A stretch of 64,000 bases of DNA, from NCBI GenBank assembly GCA_032160705.1, contig JAVHVE010000065.1, positions 1-64,000 on the forward strand, given 5' to 3'. The notes beneath the pieces are model-generated. The model searched no databases. It worked only from the letters and a program-made list of their open reading frames with translations, and was not told the origin of the DNA. Both the position numbers and the translations under genes were made by a program. This document shows, piece by piece, positions 16,860 through 26,175 of the stretch; the stretch's first letter is position 1; every line of letters begins with the position of its first letter. This DNA comes from QHXM01 sp032160705. Its GTDB lineage: Bacteria; Acidobacteriota; Blastocatellia; Pyrinomonadales; Pyrinomonadaceae.

Positions 16860-17690
16860 TTATAGCTTAGCCAGGGTCTGCATCACCAATTCAACGTCTG
16901 ACAGGTCGGGCAGGAGCGCGTCGGGTTCGCAGGCCAGGAGATTGGCGGCTGGGTTCATGCGCCCGGTTGCGACTGCGACCGCTTTCGCTCCGAAGTGACG
17001 AGCGCAACTTATATCATTGGGTGTGTCGCCGATGACGATGAATTGCGAAGGCTGAAGGTCGAGATTGAGGCGGGCGTTGATGCGCGCCGCAGCGAGTTCG
17101 GGAAGGTCACGGCGGTCGTGCGACTCGTCGCCGAACGCGCCCGGCAAATCGAAAAAGTTAGAGAGTCCGACCAAATTCATCTTAAAATGCGCGGCTGGCT
17201 CTATATTGCCGGTCAGCAGAGCGTTGTGGTAGCGCGGGTCACGGGTGGTTGCCTCCAACACTTCACGCGCTCCCGGCAGAAGATAGAAAAACTCTCTATC
17301 CCTGCTCGTAGCACGCTCCATCTCCTGCATGTAGCGCACCCTCAAATCGTCAAGGCGCTCGCGTATGTGCTCGTGCGTGAAACCTTCGTCGCGCAAAGCT
17401 TCAGCGACAATCTGCAAGTCAGTCATACCGGAGACGGACATTTCAGGAAGACGCCCCGCTGTCCCGAAGACGCCTTCAAGCATGGGAACTGTGTAATCCT
17501 TGAACGCGCCCGTCCGCGCCGAACGGATGAGCGTCCCGTCAATATCCCAGAGGAGGATGCGAAGGGATGAAAAGCAGGAGTCAGGAGTCAGAATACAGGA
17601 ATCAGAAGGATAAGGCTGCAACCCTTCTTCTGCTGATTTTCTTTTCTCCTGACTCCTGACTTCTGTCTTCTGGATTCTGCTTTTCTTCAT
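16860..17690 (-). CDS. HAD-superfamily hydrolase with repeat-derived N-terminus
   Basis: 276 residues as read from ATG 17690. The catalytic core begins around residue 45 with LWDIDGTLI (nucleophile and acid/base Asp of the DxD motif), followed by a helical cap and VIGDTPNDISCA, the C-terminal metal-binding motif. Related to phosphoglycolate-phosphatase-like HAD enzymes; substrate unknown. The first ~42 codons are encoded by one of the word-palindromes (17565-17687), which either inserted into the 5' end of the gene or supplied a new start; no ATG, GTG or TTG exists between the repeat and the catalytic core. The ATG lies three bases after the BCCP stop codon, so the gene is in an operon with accC and BCCP. 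Confidence 0.8.
   Translation of the reverse strand: MKKSRIQKTEVRSQEKRKSAEEGLQPYPSDSCILTPDSCFSSLRILLWDIDGTLIRSARTGAFKDYTVPMLEGVFGTAGRLPEMSVSGMTDLQIVAEALRDEGFTHEHIRERLDDLRVRYMQEMERATSRDREFFYLLPGAREVLEATTRDPRYHNALLTGNIEPAAHFKMNLVGLSNFFDLPGAFGDESHDRRDLPELAAARINARLNLDLQPSQFIVIGDTPNDISCARHFGAKAVAVATGRMNPAANLLACEPDALLPDLSDVELVMQTLAKL
17565..17687. repeat. palindromic spacer repeat, CAGGAGTCAG-word family (copy 1)
   Basis: Outer arms GGGATGAAAAGCAG (from 17564) and the matching complement near 17678-17694 enclose CAGGAGTCAG/CTGACTCCTG words. The loop contains GGCTGCAACC and GATTTTCTTTTC. It lies inside the reading frame of the HAD hydrolase. Confidence 0.75.
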
Positions 17691-17693
17691 CCC

Positions 17694-18200
17694 TTATTCG
17701 ACTACCGCCAGCACGTCACCCGCGTTGACGGTTGCGCCTGTGGTGACATTGATGCTGGTAACTTTCCCGGCCTTCGGCGACTTCAGCTCGTTCTGCATTT
17801 TCATTGCTTCGACGACGACGAGCCCTGCGCCCGCTTCAATCTCTGCTCCCGCTTCAACGAGTACGCGGACGACTTTGCCCGGCATCGGAGCAACGATTCG
17901 CGCTGCGCCGTCAAGCGGCACGCCCGCGCTCTGCCCGCCGCGCAAACGTTTCGGGTCGGTCAGCGTGACGGCGTAAGCGCGTGTACCGACTGTTACCTCC
18001 ACCGCCTCTTGCTTTGCTCCCGGATGCTCCACACGGCATTCGTAGACGTGACCATCGGCCAGCAGAAGATAAACTCCGGGCTGCGACGAGCGTGCTTCAA
18101 CTTCGTAGCGGCATCCGTCAATCTCAGCCACGACGCGTGATTCGTCATGCTTGATGTCAAGCTCGTACTTTTCGCCTTCAAGCTCTGCTGTCAGTTTCAT
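17694..18200 (-). CDS. biotin carboxyl carrier protein of an acyl-CoA carboxylase
   Basis: 168 residues. The C-terminal biotinyl domain has the biotinylation motif EAMKMQNE, with the target lysine between the two methionines, in the context GLVVVEAMKMQNELKSPKAG. The N-terminal half is a beta-rich region seen in carrier subunits of propionyl/methylcrotonyl-CoA carboxylases. It would shuttle carboxybiotin from the biotin carboxylase (18339-19877, upstream in the same operon) to a carboxyltransferase that is not in the window. The HAD gene starts three bases downstream. A word-palindrome occupies the gap upstream. Confidence 0.9.
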   Translation of the reverse strand: MKLTAELEGEKYELDIKHDESRVVAEIDGCRYEVEARSSQPGVYLLLADGHVYECRVEHPGAKQEAVEVTVGTRAYAVTLTDPKRLRGGQSAGVPLDGAARIVAPMPGKVVRVLVEAGAEIEAGAGLVVVEAMKMQNELKSPKAGKVTSINVTTGATVNAGDVLAVVE

Positions 18201-18204
18201 AGAA

Positions 18205-18338
18205 ATTCAGAATCCAGAAGTCAGGAGTCAGCGAAAGGCAGAATACAGAAGACAGGAGTCAGAAGTCAGAAGATAAGGCGGAGAACCGCTGCAACAGATT
18301 TTCTCTTCTTCTGTCTCCTGTCTTCTGTATTCTGCCTC
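18205..18338. repeat. palindromic spacer repeat, CAGGAGTCAG-word family (copy 2)
   Basis: Fills the gap between the biotin carboxylase stop codon (18339) and the BCCP start codon (18200). Arms made of CAGAAGTCAGG/CAGAATACAG words pair with CTGTCTCCTGTCTTCTG words. The loop reads GGCGGAGAACCGCTGCAAC then GATTTTCTC. Confidence 0.8.
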
Positions 18339-19877
<1,539 letters not shown>

Positions 19878-19988
19878 AAAAAGCAGGAGACAGAATACAG
19901 AATTCAGGAGTCAGAAGGAAAGAAAATCAGAAGAAGGGGCTTCAGCCTCTTATTCTGGATTCTGAATTCTGACTCCTGAATTCTGCTT
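19878..19988. repeat. palindromic spacer repeat, CAGGAGTCAG-word family (copy 3)
   Basis: Spans exactly from the accC start codon to the stop codon of the upstream small gene. Arms AAGCAGGAGACAGAATACAG and complement TTCTGACTCCTGAATTCTGC. The loop, read on the minus strand, has GGCTGAAGCC and GATTTTCTTTCC, as in the other copies. Confidence 0.85.
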
Positions 19989-20279
19989 TCACACTACTAT
20001 TGAATTGCCCGGTCGGTGCGGGTCGAAGCGAATGGTGACGCGAGCGCCGGGGGAATAGTCGGCCTCGCGCTCTTGTTGCTTGTCGCTCAAGAGCTGCGAG
20101 GATTCATATTCGACGCCGCTGACTTCGTAATGGAAGTAGATTTGTCTGATTGCACCGGAATCGTCGTTGCCGGTGTCAAGGATGACGCCTTCGGTGATGC
20201 GCCCCATCTGAAGCAGGCGTGCGCGGCGCTCAATCTCCGGGTCAGCTTTCTTCCTGCGGAACAGATTTGAGAGAGGCAT
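19989..20279 (-). CDS. small DUF3592-like protein
   Basis: 96 residues when started at ATG 20279 (MPLSNLFRRKK). The core YFHYEVSGVEYESSQLL and the C-terminal YSPGARVTIRFDPHRPGNSIV resemble DUF3592-type proteins, which have a beta sandwich and the phrase about position values in a Y-x-P-x-x-P context. There is no membrane segment. It starts 17 bases after the stop of the zinc-ribbon membrane protein and is co-oriented with it. Function unknown. Confidence 0.6.
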   Translation of the reverse strand: MPLSNLFRRKKADPEIERRARLLQMGRITEGVILDTGNDDSGAIRQIYFHYEVSGVEYESSQLLSDKQQEREADYSPGARVTIRFDPHRPGNSIVV

Positions 20280-20296
20280 GACCGTCCGGGTTTCTC

Positions 20297-21199
20297 TTAC
20301 GGCTGGCGTGCGGCGTCTGTGGCTTCCGGTTGTTCTTCCGCTTTGACCGGCTTGATAATCAGGCCATCGCGCATCGTCCAATCGTCCTCAGTCCCCAGCT
20401 TACTATCCGGGCCAGGCAGGCGCATTTCATACTTTGTGAAGGAAAATCCGCTTTCTTGCGCATCATCTGTCGAGCGCAAGGAAGCGTTACGCAATGCAGA
20501 GCCACGCAGGCTGCGAGATTTCTTCTTGGGAAGCGCAGCCAGATCAGCGCCGGGACTGTAGGCTGTATCTTTAATTCCGGCGAGCGCGGCGGCGATTGAA
20601 TTATCAGGGTCGGGTAAACCTTGTCTCAATTCGTCAAGCGTCGCAGGCAAACTTCCGTAGCGTGCGCGGTAATCCAGAAGCGCACGCTGAATCGTGTAGC
20701 CCTGCGCGTAGATGGCGGCTTCCTCGCGGAGTTCGCGCTGGTGCAGACGCTCCGGGACGGTGATCCCGATTAAGGTGGCGATCAACACGACGAAGATGAT
20801 AGCCGCCGACAGGCCGCTATGCGCGACGCGACTCCAGGTGAAGCGTTTGGGATTGCGGCGGATGCTCCGGCAAATCAGCGAGCCTGCCCAGAGCGCGATG
20901 ATGCTCGCAGGGATAGCGATCCACTTCAAGCGCCACGCGGCTGTCTCGGCAGCGCCCATGATTGACCAGAAACCTAATGAGACCGGGGCGCGCTCGAACA
21001 GCGCGACGATGGTGCTGACGAGTAACGTGACGAGCATAATGCCGCCCATGACGCCGACCAGGAGCGAGCGTCCGTAGGATGGCAATTCCCGAAAAGGTCT
21101 GGAAAGGGCAGGGCCAACGGCGCGCGCTCCGCAGGAGGCGCAGCCGTCTATCTGGAGGTCGCCTTCAAATTTAAAACCGCAGCAGGGGCAGACTGTCAA
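20297..21199 (-). CDS. zinc-ribbon membrane protein of unknown function
   Basis: About 300 residues. The N-terminus has a zinc ribbon (CPCC followed by CASC). Three hydrophobic segments follow (SLLVGVMGGIMLVTLLVSTI; WIAIPASIIALWAGSLI; AAIIFVVLIATLIGITV). After the third, a soluble domain contains YTIQRALLDYRARYGSLPATLDELRQGLPD, which resembles the post-helix region of pseudopilins (type II secretion or GspG-like proteins) where LxxYxxxxGxxP recurs. TTG 21199 is chosen because GAGG lies nine bases upstream and it puts the zinc ribbon at the start; TTG 21244 would add 15 residues. I do not recognise a named family. Confidence 0.65.
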   Translation of the reverse strand: MTVCPCCGFKFEGDLQIDGCASCGARAVGPALSRPFRELPSYGRSLLVGVMGGIMLVTLLVSTIVALFERAPVSLGFWSIMGAAETAAWRLKWIAIPASIIALWAGSLICRSIRRNPKRFTWSRVAHSGLSAAIIFVVLIATLIGITVPERLHQRELREEAAIYAQGYTIQRALLDYRARYGSLPATLDELRQGLPDPDNSIAAALAGIKDTAYSPGADLAALPKKKSRSLRGSALRNASLRSTDDAQESGFSFTKYEMRLPGPDSKLGTEDDWTMRDGLIIKPVKAEEQPEATDAARQP

Positions 21200-21270
21200 T
21201 TGTGTGTACCTCAAAAAACTCGTTGGGGAGAAACTCTCGTACAACTCTCTTGCGGCTCCCGCCTGTGATG

Positions 21271-22077
21271 TCAGTGTGTCGCGCCCGCATTGCGCGCAAA
21301 ATCAGGCTCAGGCCTTCTCTCTGGCCCGGCATTAGATGCAGTCAGGCTCTTCGCGACTGCCGCTCGCGCTCCCGCCGCATCAGCTTTATTAACTTCACGC
21401 CACGTGTGATACATCCGGTGCGCGAAAGTCCAGTAAGAGCCGATGGCGAGAATCCAGAGCACTGCGGGCATCCGGTTCAGAAACGGGTTCTCAGAGCCCG
21501 GATGCGTTGTCAGCGCTCCGATAATCAGCAGGACGACTCTTTCGGGGCGGCGCAGGAAACCCACGTCGCACTTCGGAATCAGGCTTTCGGCGCGCGCGCT
21601 CGTGTAGCTGACCATGACCGAGCCCATCAATGCAGCGCCGGTCAGAAAGACGTTGAGCGTCGAATGGAACTGGGTGTCGCGCGCATAGAAGATCATCAGG
21701 CCGATAAAAACAACCATGTCGGAGAGACGGTCTAGTGATGAATCCAGAAAACCGCCAAACCGTGTCACGCGACCCGACAGACGCGCCACCTGCCCATCTA
21801 ACATGTCAAACAAATTGGCGACAATCAGGATGACGCCAGCCCAGAAGAATTGGCCGTAGCCGAAGAGCAGCCCGCACCCGACATTGATCGCAACGCCGAT
21901 GACGGTCAGCAGGTTCGGGTTGATTCGACCATACGCCAGCCCGCGCACCATCGTGTTAATAATTCGTTGCGCGCCGCGCCCGATGCTCGACCCAAACACT
22001 TCTTCGGTCCTTCTCCTGATAATGACAGGGGCGAAAAGGCTCTGCTTACCGGCAGTGCCTTTCAAACAGCGCATCAT
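21271..22077 (-). CDS. CDP-alcohol phosphatidyltransferase family protein
   Basis: 268 residues with about six membrane helices. The signature DG-x2-AR-x8-G-x3-D-x3-D is present as DMLDGQVARLSGRVTRFGGF followed by LDSSLDR. Such enzymes swap CMP of a CDP-alcohol for another alcohol in phospholipid synthesis. The long N-terminus (RINPNLLTVIGV) and Lys/Arg-rich C-terminus are like the archaetidylinositol/phosphatidylinositol-phosphate synthase branch, but the substrate is not decided by sequence. Start at ATG 22077 or 22074; no clear ribosome site. A word-palindrome lies just upstream, before greA. Confidence 0.85.
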   Translation of the reverse strand: MMRCLKGTAGKQSLFAPVIIRRRTEEVFGSSIGRGAQRIINTMVRGLAYGRINPNLLTVIGVAINVGCGLLFGYGQFFWAGVILIVANLFDMLDGQVARLSGRVTRFGGFLDSSLDRLSDMVVFIGLMIFYARDTQFHSTLNVFLTGAALMGSVMVSYTSARAESLIPKCDVGFLRRPERVVLLIIGALTTHPGSENPFLNRMPAVLWILAIGSYWTFAHRMYHTWREVNKADAAGARAAVAKSLTASNAGPERRPEPDFARNAGATH

Positions 22078-22107
22078 AGGGATGCGCCGAACGGCTTGTC
22101 AAGAAAA

Positions 22108-22211
22108 CCGTAACAGGTGACAAGTGACAGGTGACAAGAAAAAGCCGTAAATCGTGACAAGTGACAGGTGACAGGATGAAGAACAAGTTCTCTCTTGTCA
22201 CCTGTCACGGC
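22108..22211. repeat. palindromic spacer repeat, GTGACAG-word family (copy 1)
   Basis: Arm CCGTAACAGGTGACAAGTG and further ACAGGTGACA words on the left; CTTGTCACCTGTCACGG on the right. It lies just after the greA stop codon. The loop AGAACAAG recurs in the copy at 36042-36128. Confidence 0.75.
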
Positions 22212-22213
22212 TC

Positions 22214-22705
22214 TTATGGCTGTTCATCGTGAATCGTCGTCAATCGCTTAATTTCAAAGTTACGCGCCCCGGCGGGGGTGCGGACAGTCACCTCGTCGCC
22301 CTCTTCTTTGCCCAGCAGGCTTTTGCCGACCGGCGACATGGTGGAAATCAGACCGGCCTGCGGGTCGCTCTCCTCCGGCGTGACTATACGATAGGTCACT
22401 TCTTCTCCGCGTTCGGAATCGTACAGAACAAGCGTTGAGCCGTAGGCAGCTTTGTCGCGGGGGATTTTCGATAAATCAATCGAGCTGATTTCGCTGATCC
22501 GCTGGCGCAACTCGACAATGCGCGCCTTAACTATGTTCTGGCGGTCGAGCGCCGCACGGTATTCCGCATTCTCGCGCAAATCGCCGAATTCCAGAGCGCG
22601 CTTGATCTCCTTCGGCAGATGCACACGCAATTCACTCTCCAACTCGTCGAGTTCCGATTGTAACCGTGCTTTGATTTCTTGTATCACCTTTGATCTCGCT
22701 TTCAA
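22214..22705 (-). CDS. greA: transcription elongation factor GreA
   Basis: 163 residues from TTG 22705; an in-frame GTG at 22687 would also give a normal N-terminus. The N-terminal antiparallel coiled coil has the conserved GDLRENAEYRAAL tip with the acidic pair that enters the RNA polymerase secondary channel. The C-terminal FKBP-like domain has YGSTLVLYD, TYRIVTPEESD and SPVGKSLLGKEEGDEV. It stimulates transcript cleavage in backtracked polymerase. A 7-1-7 palindrome (22744-22758) lies upstream and may be an operator. Confidence 0.93.
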   Translation of the reverse strand: MKARSKVIQEIKARLQSELDELESELRVHLPKEIKRALEFGDLRENAEYRAALDRQNIVKARIVELRQRISEISSIDLSKIPRDKAAYGSTLVLYDSERGEEVTYRIVTPEESDPQAGLISTMSPVGKSLLGKEEGDEVTVRTPAGARNFEIKRLTTIHDEQP

Positions 22706-23038
22706 CAGGCGCTAGAAGTCAGATACGCCCATCCGTCCAGGGGTGCAATTAAATTGCAACGAAATAAAAATATTGCATTTGATGAGTTTAGTAATAACAT
22801 ACTTCGCGGCACTACCACGAAAGTCTGACAATTGAAATTAGATTCTTGCCCTGAACCCGACGCCTTTCTCCCGTGACCTCTCAGAGGTACTGCGTCTGCC
22901 CGTTCTCATTTACGTCCTGAACGCTCGCGCTGTCGAGCCTTGTAGTTCCTCGCCCGGTTTGAGCGTATGGCTGTCTGCTTTTGCGAGCAGCGCACGCGCT
23001 CTTTGCTCTTACAAAAAAGGAACCCCAGGAGGAATGCA
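22706..23038. other. divergent intergenic region between greA and the HD-GYP gene
   Basis: 333 bases. The part nearest greA carries the palindrome TGCAATT-A-AATTGCA. For greA, TTGCAC (22748-22743 on the minus strand) is followed after 17 bases by TATCTG, a weak promoter candidate that overlaps the palindrome. 22759-22800 is AT-rich. No other gene is visible. AGGAGG at 23027-23032 is the ribosome site of the HD-GYP gene. Confidence 0.5.
22744..22758. promoter_or_regulatory. candidate operator: 7-1-7 palindrome upstream of greA
   Basis: TGCAATT (22744-22750), one central A, AATTGCA (22752-22758): perfect dyad, the size bound by small helix-turn-helix dimers. It overlaps the -35 half of a weak greA promoter candidate and is 39 bases from the start codon, so it could repress greA. 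No regulator gene is linked. Confidence 0.4.
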
Positions 23039-24097
23039 ATGTCAGAGCAATACCTGAACAAAAGAAGATTGGTGCTCTTCGTGGATGACGATCCGGAACT
23101 GCGCAAGCTTGGCCGCGTCAGTTTGGAACGCGCCGGCTACGGATATGTCGGTGCGTCCAATGGCAGCGAAGGACTGCGGCTCGCCCGTGAACTCTACCCG
23201 AATCTCATCCTCCTCGATTATATGATGCCCGGCATCAGCGGGAAAGAAGTATTCGTCACGCTCGCCACGAGCGACGACGAGCGCCTGCGGCAAACCCCGG
23301 TCGTGATGCTGACAGCCAAACATGACAACTACGACGAACAGCGCGAATTGCTTGAGCTGGGGATGGCCGCCTATCTCTGCAAGCCGTTCGGCCATCAGGA
23401 GCTGCTCAACGTCATTGATAACGTGCTCATCATGGCGCGAATCAAGGAGCGCAATCGTCTCCTGGAAATGGAAGCGCGCCAGTCGTTCGTCGCGACCGTG
23501 CGCGCGATGATTTCTCTGCTGGCCGTCAAGGACAACTATACAGGCGAGCATTCAAACATGACCGCCGATCTAGCCGAGATGCTTGCCCGCCGTTTCAATC
23601 TGTCCGACACGGAAGTCATGCACGTCAAGCTCGGCGGGCTCCTGCACGACATCGGCAAGATCGGCATCCCCGAATGCATTCTCTGCAAGCCAGCCTGCCT
23701 GACGCCGGATGAAATGGTCGTCATGCGCCAGCATGTGCATTACGGCGAACAGGCTCTGGCGGGCGTGCCGCACATGGAAACCGTGCGCGCGATTGTCAAA
23801 CATCATCACGAATGGTGGAACGGCGGCGGCTACCCTGACGGCTTGAAGGGGACTGAGATTCCGCTCGCCACGCGCATCGTCACGGTCGCGGACGCCTACG
23901 ATTCGATGACCTCTGATCGTCCCTATCGCCGCCGCCTCTCGCAATCCACGACCATCGAACGCTTGCGCGCCGCCGCCGGTATTCAGTTCGATGGCACAGT
24001 CGTCGAAAAACTGGTCGAGTGCCTTCAAGACTACGACACAGAGCAAACACGCTCGCTCAACTTACAATTTCTTGACCGGCTACATTACGCAGCGTAA
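23039..24097 (+). CDS. response regulator with HD-GYP cyclic-di-GMP phosphodiesterase domain
   Basis: 352 residues. The receiver domain (about 8-125) has acidic residues VDDDPE, phospho-acceptor Asp60 in LILLDYMMPG and Lys in LCKPFG. The HD-GYP domain (about 155-340) has HDIGKIGIP, the HHHEWWNGGGYPDGL block that gives the domain its name, and ADAYDSMTSDRPYR. Such proteins hydrolyse cyclic di-GMP, here presumably under control of a histidine kinase that is not nearby. ATG 23039 is preceded by AGGAGG (23027-23032), the best ribosome site in the window. It is convergent with pfkA, with a palindrome filling the gap. Confidence 0.9.
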   Translation: MSEQYLNKRRLVLFVDDDPELRKLGRVSLERAGYGYVGASNGSEGLRLARELYPNLILLDYMMPGISGKEVFVTLATSDDERLRQTPVVMLTAKHDNYDEQRELLELGMAAYLCKPFGHQELLNVIDNVLIMARIKERNRLLEMEARQSFVATVRAMISLLAVKDNYTGEHSNMTADLAEMLARRFNLSDTEVMHVKLGGLLHDIGKIGIPECILCKPACLTPDEMVVMRQHVHYGEQALAGVPHMETVRAIVKHHHEWWNGGGYPDGLKGTEIPLATRIVTVADAYDSMTSDRPYRRRLSQSTTIERLRAAAGIQFDGTVVEKLVECLQDYDTEQTRSLNLQFLDRLHYAA

Positions 24098-24098
24098 C

Positions 24099-24204
24099 AA
24101 GGAAAAAGTAAAAAGGTAAAAGTAAAAAGTGAGGCGGAGAACCACATTAAAATAAAAGTGGTCTCCGCCTTCCTTTTGCCTTTTACCTTTTTACTTTTTC
24201 CTTC
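24099..24204. repeat. palindromic spacer repeat, GTAAAAAGTAAAA-word family
   Basis: Fills the gap between two convergent stop codons (24097 and 24206). Left arm GGAAAAAGTAAAAAGGTAAA and on; right arm is its near complement ending at 24204. The loop region GGCGGAGAACCAC ... GTGGTCTCCGCC is itself a stem and contains the GGAGAACC core seen in the CAGGAGTCAG family. May act as a two-way terminator. Confidence 0.8.
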
Positions 24205-24205
24205 T

Positions 24206-25336
24206 TCAGACGCATGGTTCGGCGTCTCTGCTTTGGTGATGCGTCGCTTCGTCAGGTGCGCCGAAAGAGATGCCGGTGTCGCGGGCGGTGCGGACGAGTT
24301 GGCCATTGGGTGGGACACACTTAATGGCAGCGACCGCTTCAGAGATTGGGACGGTTCGGATGTCTGCGGCAGAAAGCGCGACCATCACGCCGTGCTCGCC
24401 TGTGGCAAGAGCGCGCACCGCACATGCTCCGAAGTTGGTCGCCAGCATCCGGTCAAAAGCGTTGGGCGAGCCGCCGCGCTGCAAATGGCCGAGCACGACG
24501 CACCGAGTCTCTTTCCCGGTCATCTCCTCAATCTCACCCCGCAAGTAGTTGCCGATTCCACCCAGTCGCGGCGCGCGCTCCCTGTCGCCCTGCTCCTGAT
24601 AGATAATGTCGCGGCCAACTTCCTGCGCGCCTTCGGCGACGACGATGATGCTGAACTGCGAGCCGCACGCCTCGCGCTGATTTATTTTCTCTGCCACCGA
24701 ACGGGTCGAGAAAGGAATTTCCGGGATGAGAATCACATCTGCGCCACCGGCGATTCCTGAATGCAACGCTATCCAACCGGCGTGCCTGCCCATTACTTCA
24801 AGAATCATCACGCGGTCGTGCGATTCGGCGGTCGTGTGCAGCCGATCCAGCGCTTCGGTGGCAATGTCGAGTGCGGTGACGAAACCGAACGTCAGCTCTG
24901 TCGCAGCCAGATCGTTGTCAATGGTTTTTGGAACGCCGACGACCGGAAAGCCGCGCCGGTCAAACTCCGCAGCGATGGCGAGCGTGCCTTCTCCACCGAG
25001 TACGACGAGCGCCTCGATTCCCAGGCGCAAAAGATTTTTGATGGCTTCCTCGTAACTATCTTCAAGCTTGGTCTTCGTGCCCTTTTCTTCGCGCTTGACG
25101 AAAGCCCCTCGATTGCGCGTCCCGAGGATAGTGCCACCGCGAGGCAGCAGCCCACGCACGTCCGCAGGCGTCAACTCGCGCGTGCTGGTTTTACCCAGCA
25201 ATCCCTCGAAGCTGTCCTCAATGCCGACGACGCGCATCCCATATTCACCGACAGCCGTCTTTACCGCTGCCCTTATCACCGCGTTCAATCCGGGCGCATC
25301 GCCGCCGCCCGTCACTATGCCGATGGTTTTATACAT
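24206..25336 (-). CDS. pfkA: 6-phosphofructokinase, group III type
   Basis: 376 residues. N-terminal nucleotide loop GIVTGGGDAPGLNAVIRA; catalytic block PKTIDNDLAATE with Asp140 as base; EVMGRHAGWIALHSGIAGGAD; and QRGGSPNAFDRMLA near the C-terminus. It phosphorylates fructose 6-phosphate in glycolysis. The phosphoryl donor is partly diagnosed by two sites: GGEGT keeps Gly (117) where PPi enzymes usually have Asp, while PKTIDND has Lys137 where E. coli-type ATP enzymes have Gly. This Gly/Lys combination is known in actinobacterial group III enzymes that use ATP. A word-palindrome reaches to two bases before its start codon. Confidence 0.93.
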   Translation of the reverse strand: MYKTIGIVTGGGDAPGLNAVIRAAVKTAVGEYGMRVVGIEDSFEGLLGKTSTRELTPADVRGLLPRGGTILGTRNRGAFVKREEKGTKTKLEDSYEEAIKNLLRLGIEALVVLGGEGTLAIAAEFDRRGFPVVGVPKTIDNDLAATELTFGFVTALDIATEALDRLHTTAESHDRVMILEVMGRHAGWIALHSGIAGGADVILIPEIPFSTRSVAEKINQREACGSQFSIIVVAEGAQEVGRDIIYQEQGDRERAPRLGGIGNYLRGEIEEMTGKETRCVVLGHLQRGGSPNAFDRMLATNFGACAVRALATGEHGVMVALSAADIRTVPISEAVAAIKCVPPNGQLVRTARDTGISFGAPDEATHHQSRDAEPCV

Positions 25337-25338
25337 GA

Positions 25339-25421
25339 CTCAGTTTTCAGTTTTGAGTTTCCAGTTTTCAGTAAAAGCAAGTTGTCTTTGCTTAAAACTG
25401 AAAACCGAAAACTGAAAACTA
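25339..25421. repeat. palindromic spacer repeat, CTGAAAACT-word family (copy 1)
   Basis: Fills the gap between the pfkA start codon and the selenoprotein stop codon. Arms CAGTTTTCAGTTTTGAG and complement ACTGAAAACCGAAAACTG. The loop, read on the minus strand, TTAAGCAAAGACAACTTGC, matches that of the copy at 31211-31293. Confidence 0.8.
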
Positions 25422-26147
25422 ACTCTTTACCTTTGGTGGTTCGTACTGCTCTCCGTAGTCAGGGTATTCGCGTGTGATGAATTCGCCTGGTCGCGTGTTC
25501 TCCGTCAGAAGCAGGAGCGCATCGCGTAATACCTGGCGTTGCAGATCGCGCATGTTGGGGCGACCCAGGCTGTTGCCGATCTTGAAACCTTTCGGGTAGA
25601 GAGCGCGCGGTGGGCGCATCTGCGCTGAGACTTCCGGGCTGACCGTGATGAGCACTGTCGGAATTCCGCGCATCTCGATTTCTCGTTGAACCGCAACGAC
25701 CGTGCGGTGACAGACGTTCGGTCAACCGCCCGTCAAGACAACCACGTCGGCTCGCGACCCCTTATCAATCTCGTTGGCGATCTCTCGCGCAGTGCCTTCG
25801 TACATGGCCTTGAGCTGCATCGTGTAGCCCATGTAGCCAATGTGTTTTTTCGCCACGCCTGCGATGAAGCCTTCCGCCGCGAGGTCTCGCAGCACGTCGA
25901 GGGGGAAGACGACGTTGATGTCCGCGTCCGCGTCCGCATGGTCATAGTGATGGTGCGTGACCATCAAATCCTTTGACTCCACATCGGGCGAAATCACGCG
26001 ATAGGTCAGATCACCAAGCTCGTCAGCGATGTTGAAAGCTTCCTGGTCTTTGAGATGAACGCCGCCAGCCGTGACGATTGCCACAGTGCTTTTTTCGAGC
26101 GTGCGGTCAAAGGGTGTGAAGGGCACGCATTTGCGCGAGATGGCCAT
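25419..26147 (-). CDS. GrdB/PrdB-family selenoprotein (in-frame TGA read as selenocysteine)
   Basis: 242 residues when TGA at 25724-25722 is read as Sec142; ordinary gene calling splits it in two. Reading is continuous in one frame: VVVLTGG, Sec, PNVCHRTVVAVQREIEMRG, a U-x3-C active-site pattern. The rest resembles the B subunit of glycine/sarcosine/betaine and D-proline reductases: VTAGGVHLKDQEAF, DITYRVI-like core, THHHYDH, DVLRDLAAEGFI, and ITVSPEVSAQMRPPRALYPKG after the Sec. A stem-loop typical of bacterial SECIS elements follows the TGA. ATG 26147 has AAGGAG seven bases upstream. The members of this short branch outside clostridia have no known substrate. It lies in a run with the coiled-coil gene and the selenocysteine peroxiredoxin. 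Confidence 0.85.
25690..25708 (-). promoter_or_regulatory. SECIS candidate for the GrdB-like selenoprotein
   Basis: On the mRNA strand, ACCGCA (25708-25703) pairs exactly with TGCGGT (25695-25690) around the 7-base loop CGGTCGT (25702-25696). The loop begins 20 bases after the TGA and has G as second base. Published bacterial SECIS descriptions ask for an apical loop 16-37 bases downstream of UGA with a G among its first two bases. Confidence 0.7.
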
Positions 26148-26175
26148 GATGAAGCTCCTTATAGTGGCAACGCGA

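Noticed and set aside
20297..21244. Named secretion pseudopilin function for the zinc-ribbon protein
   Set aside because: Only a short LDYRARYGSLP-type stretch is similar; there is no pilin N-terminal motif.
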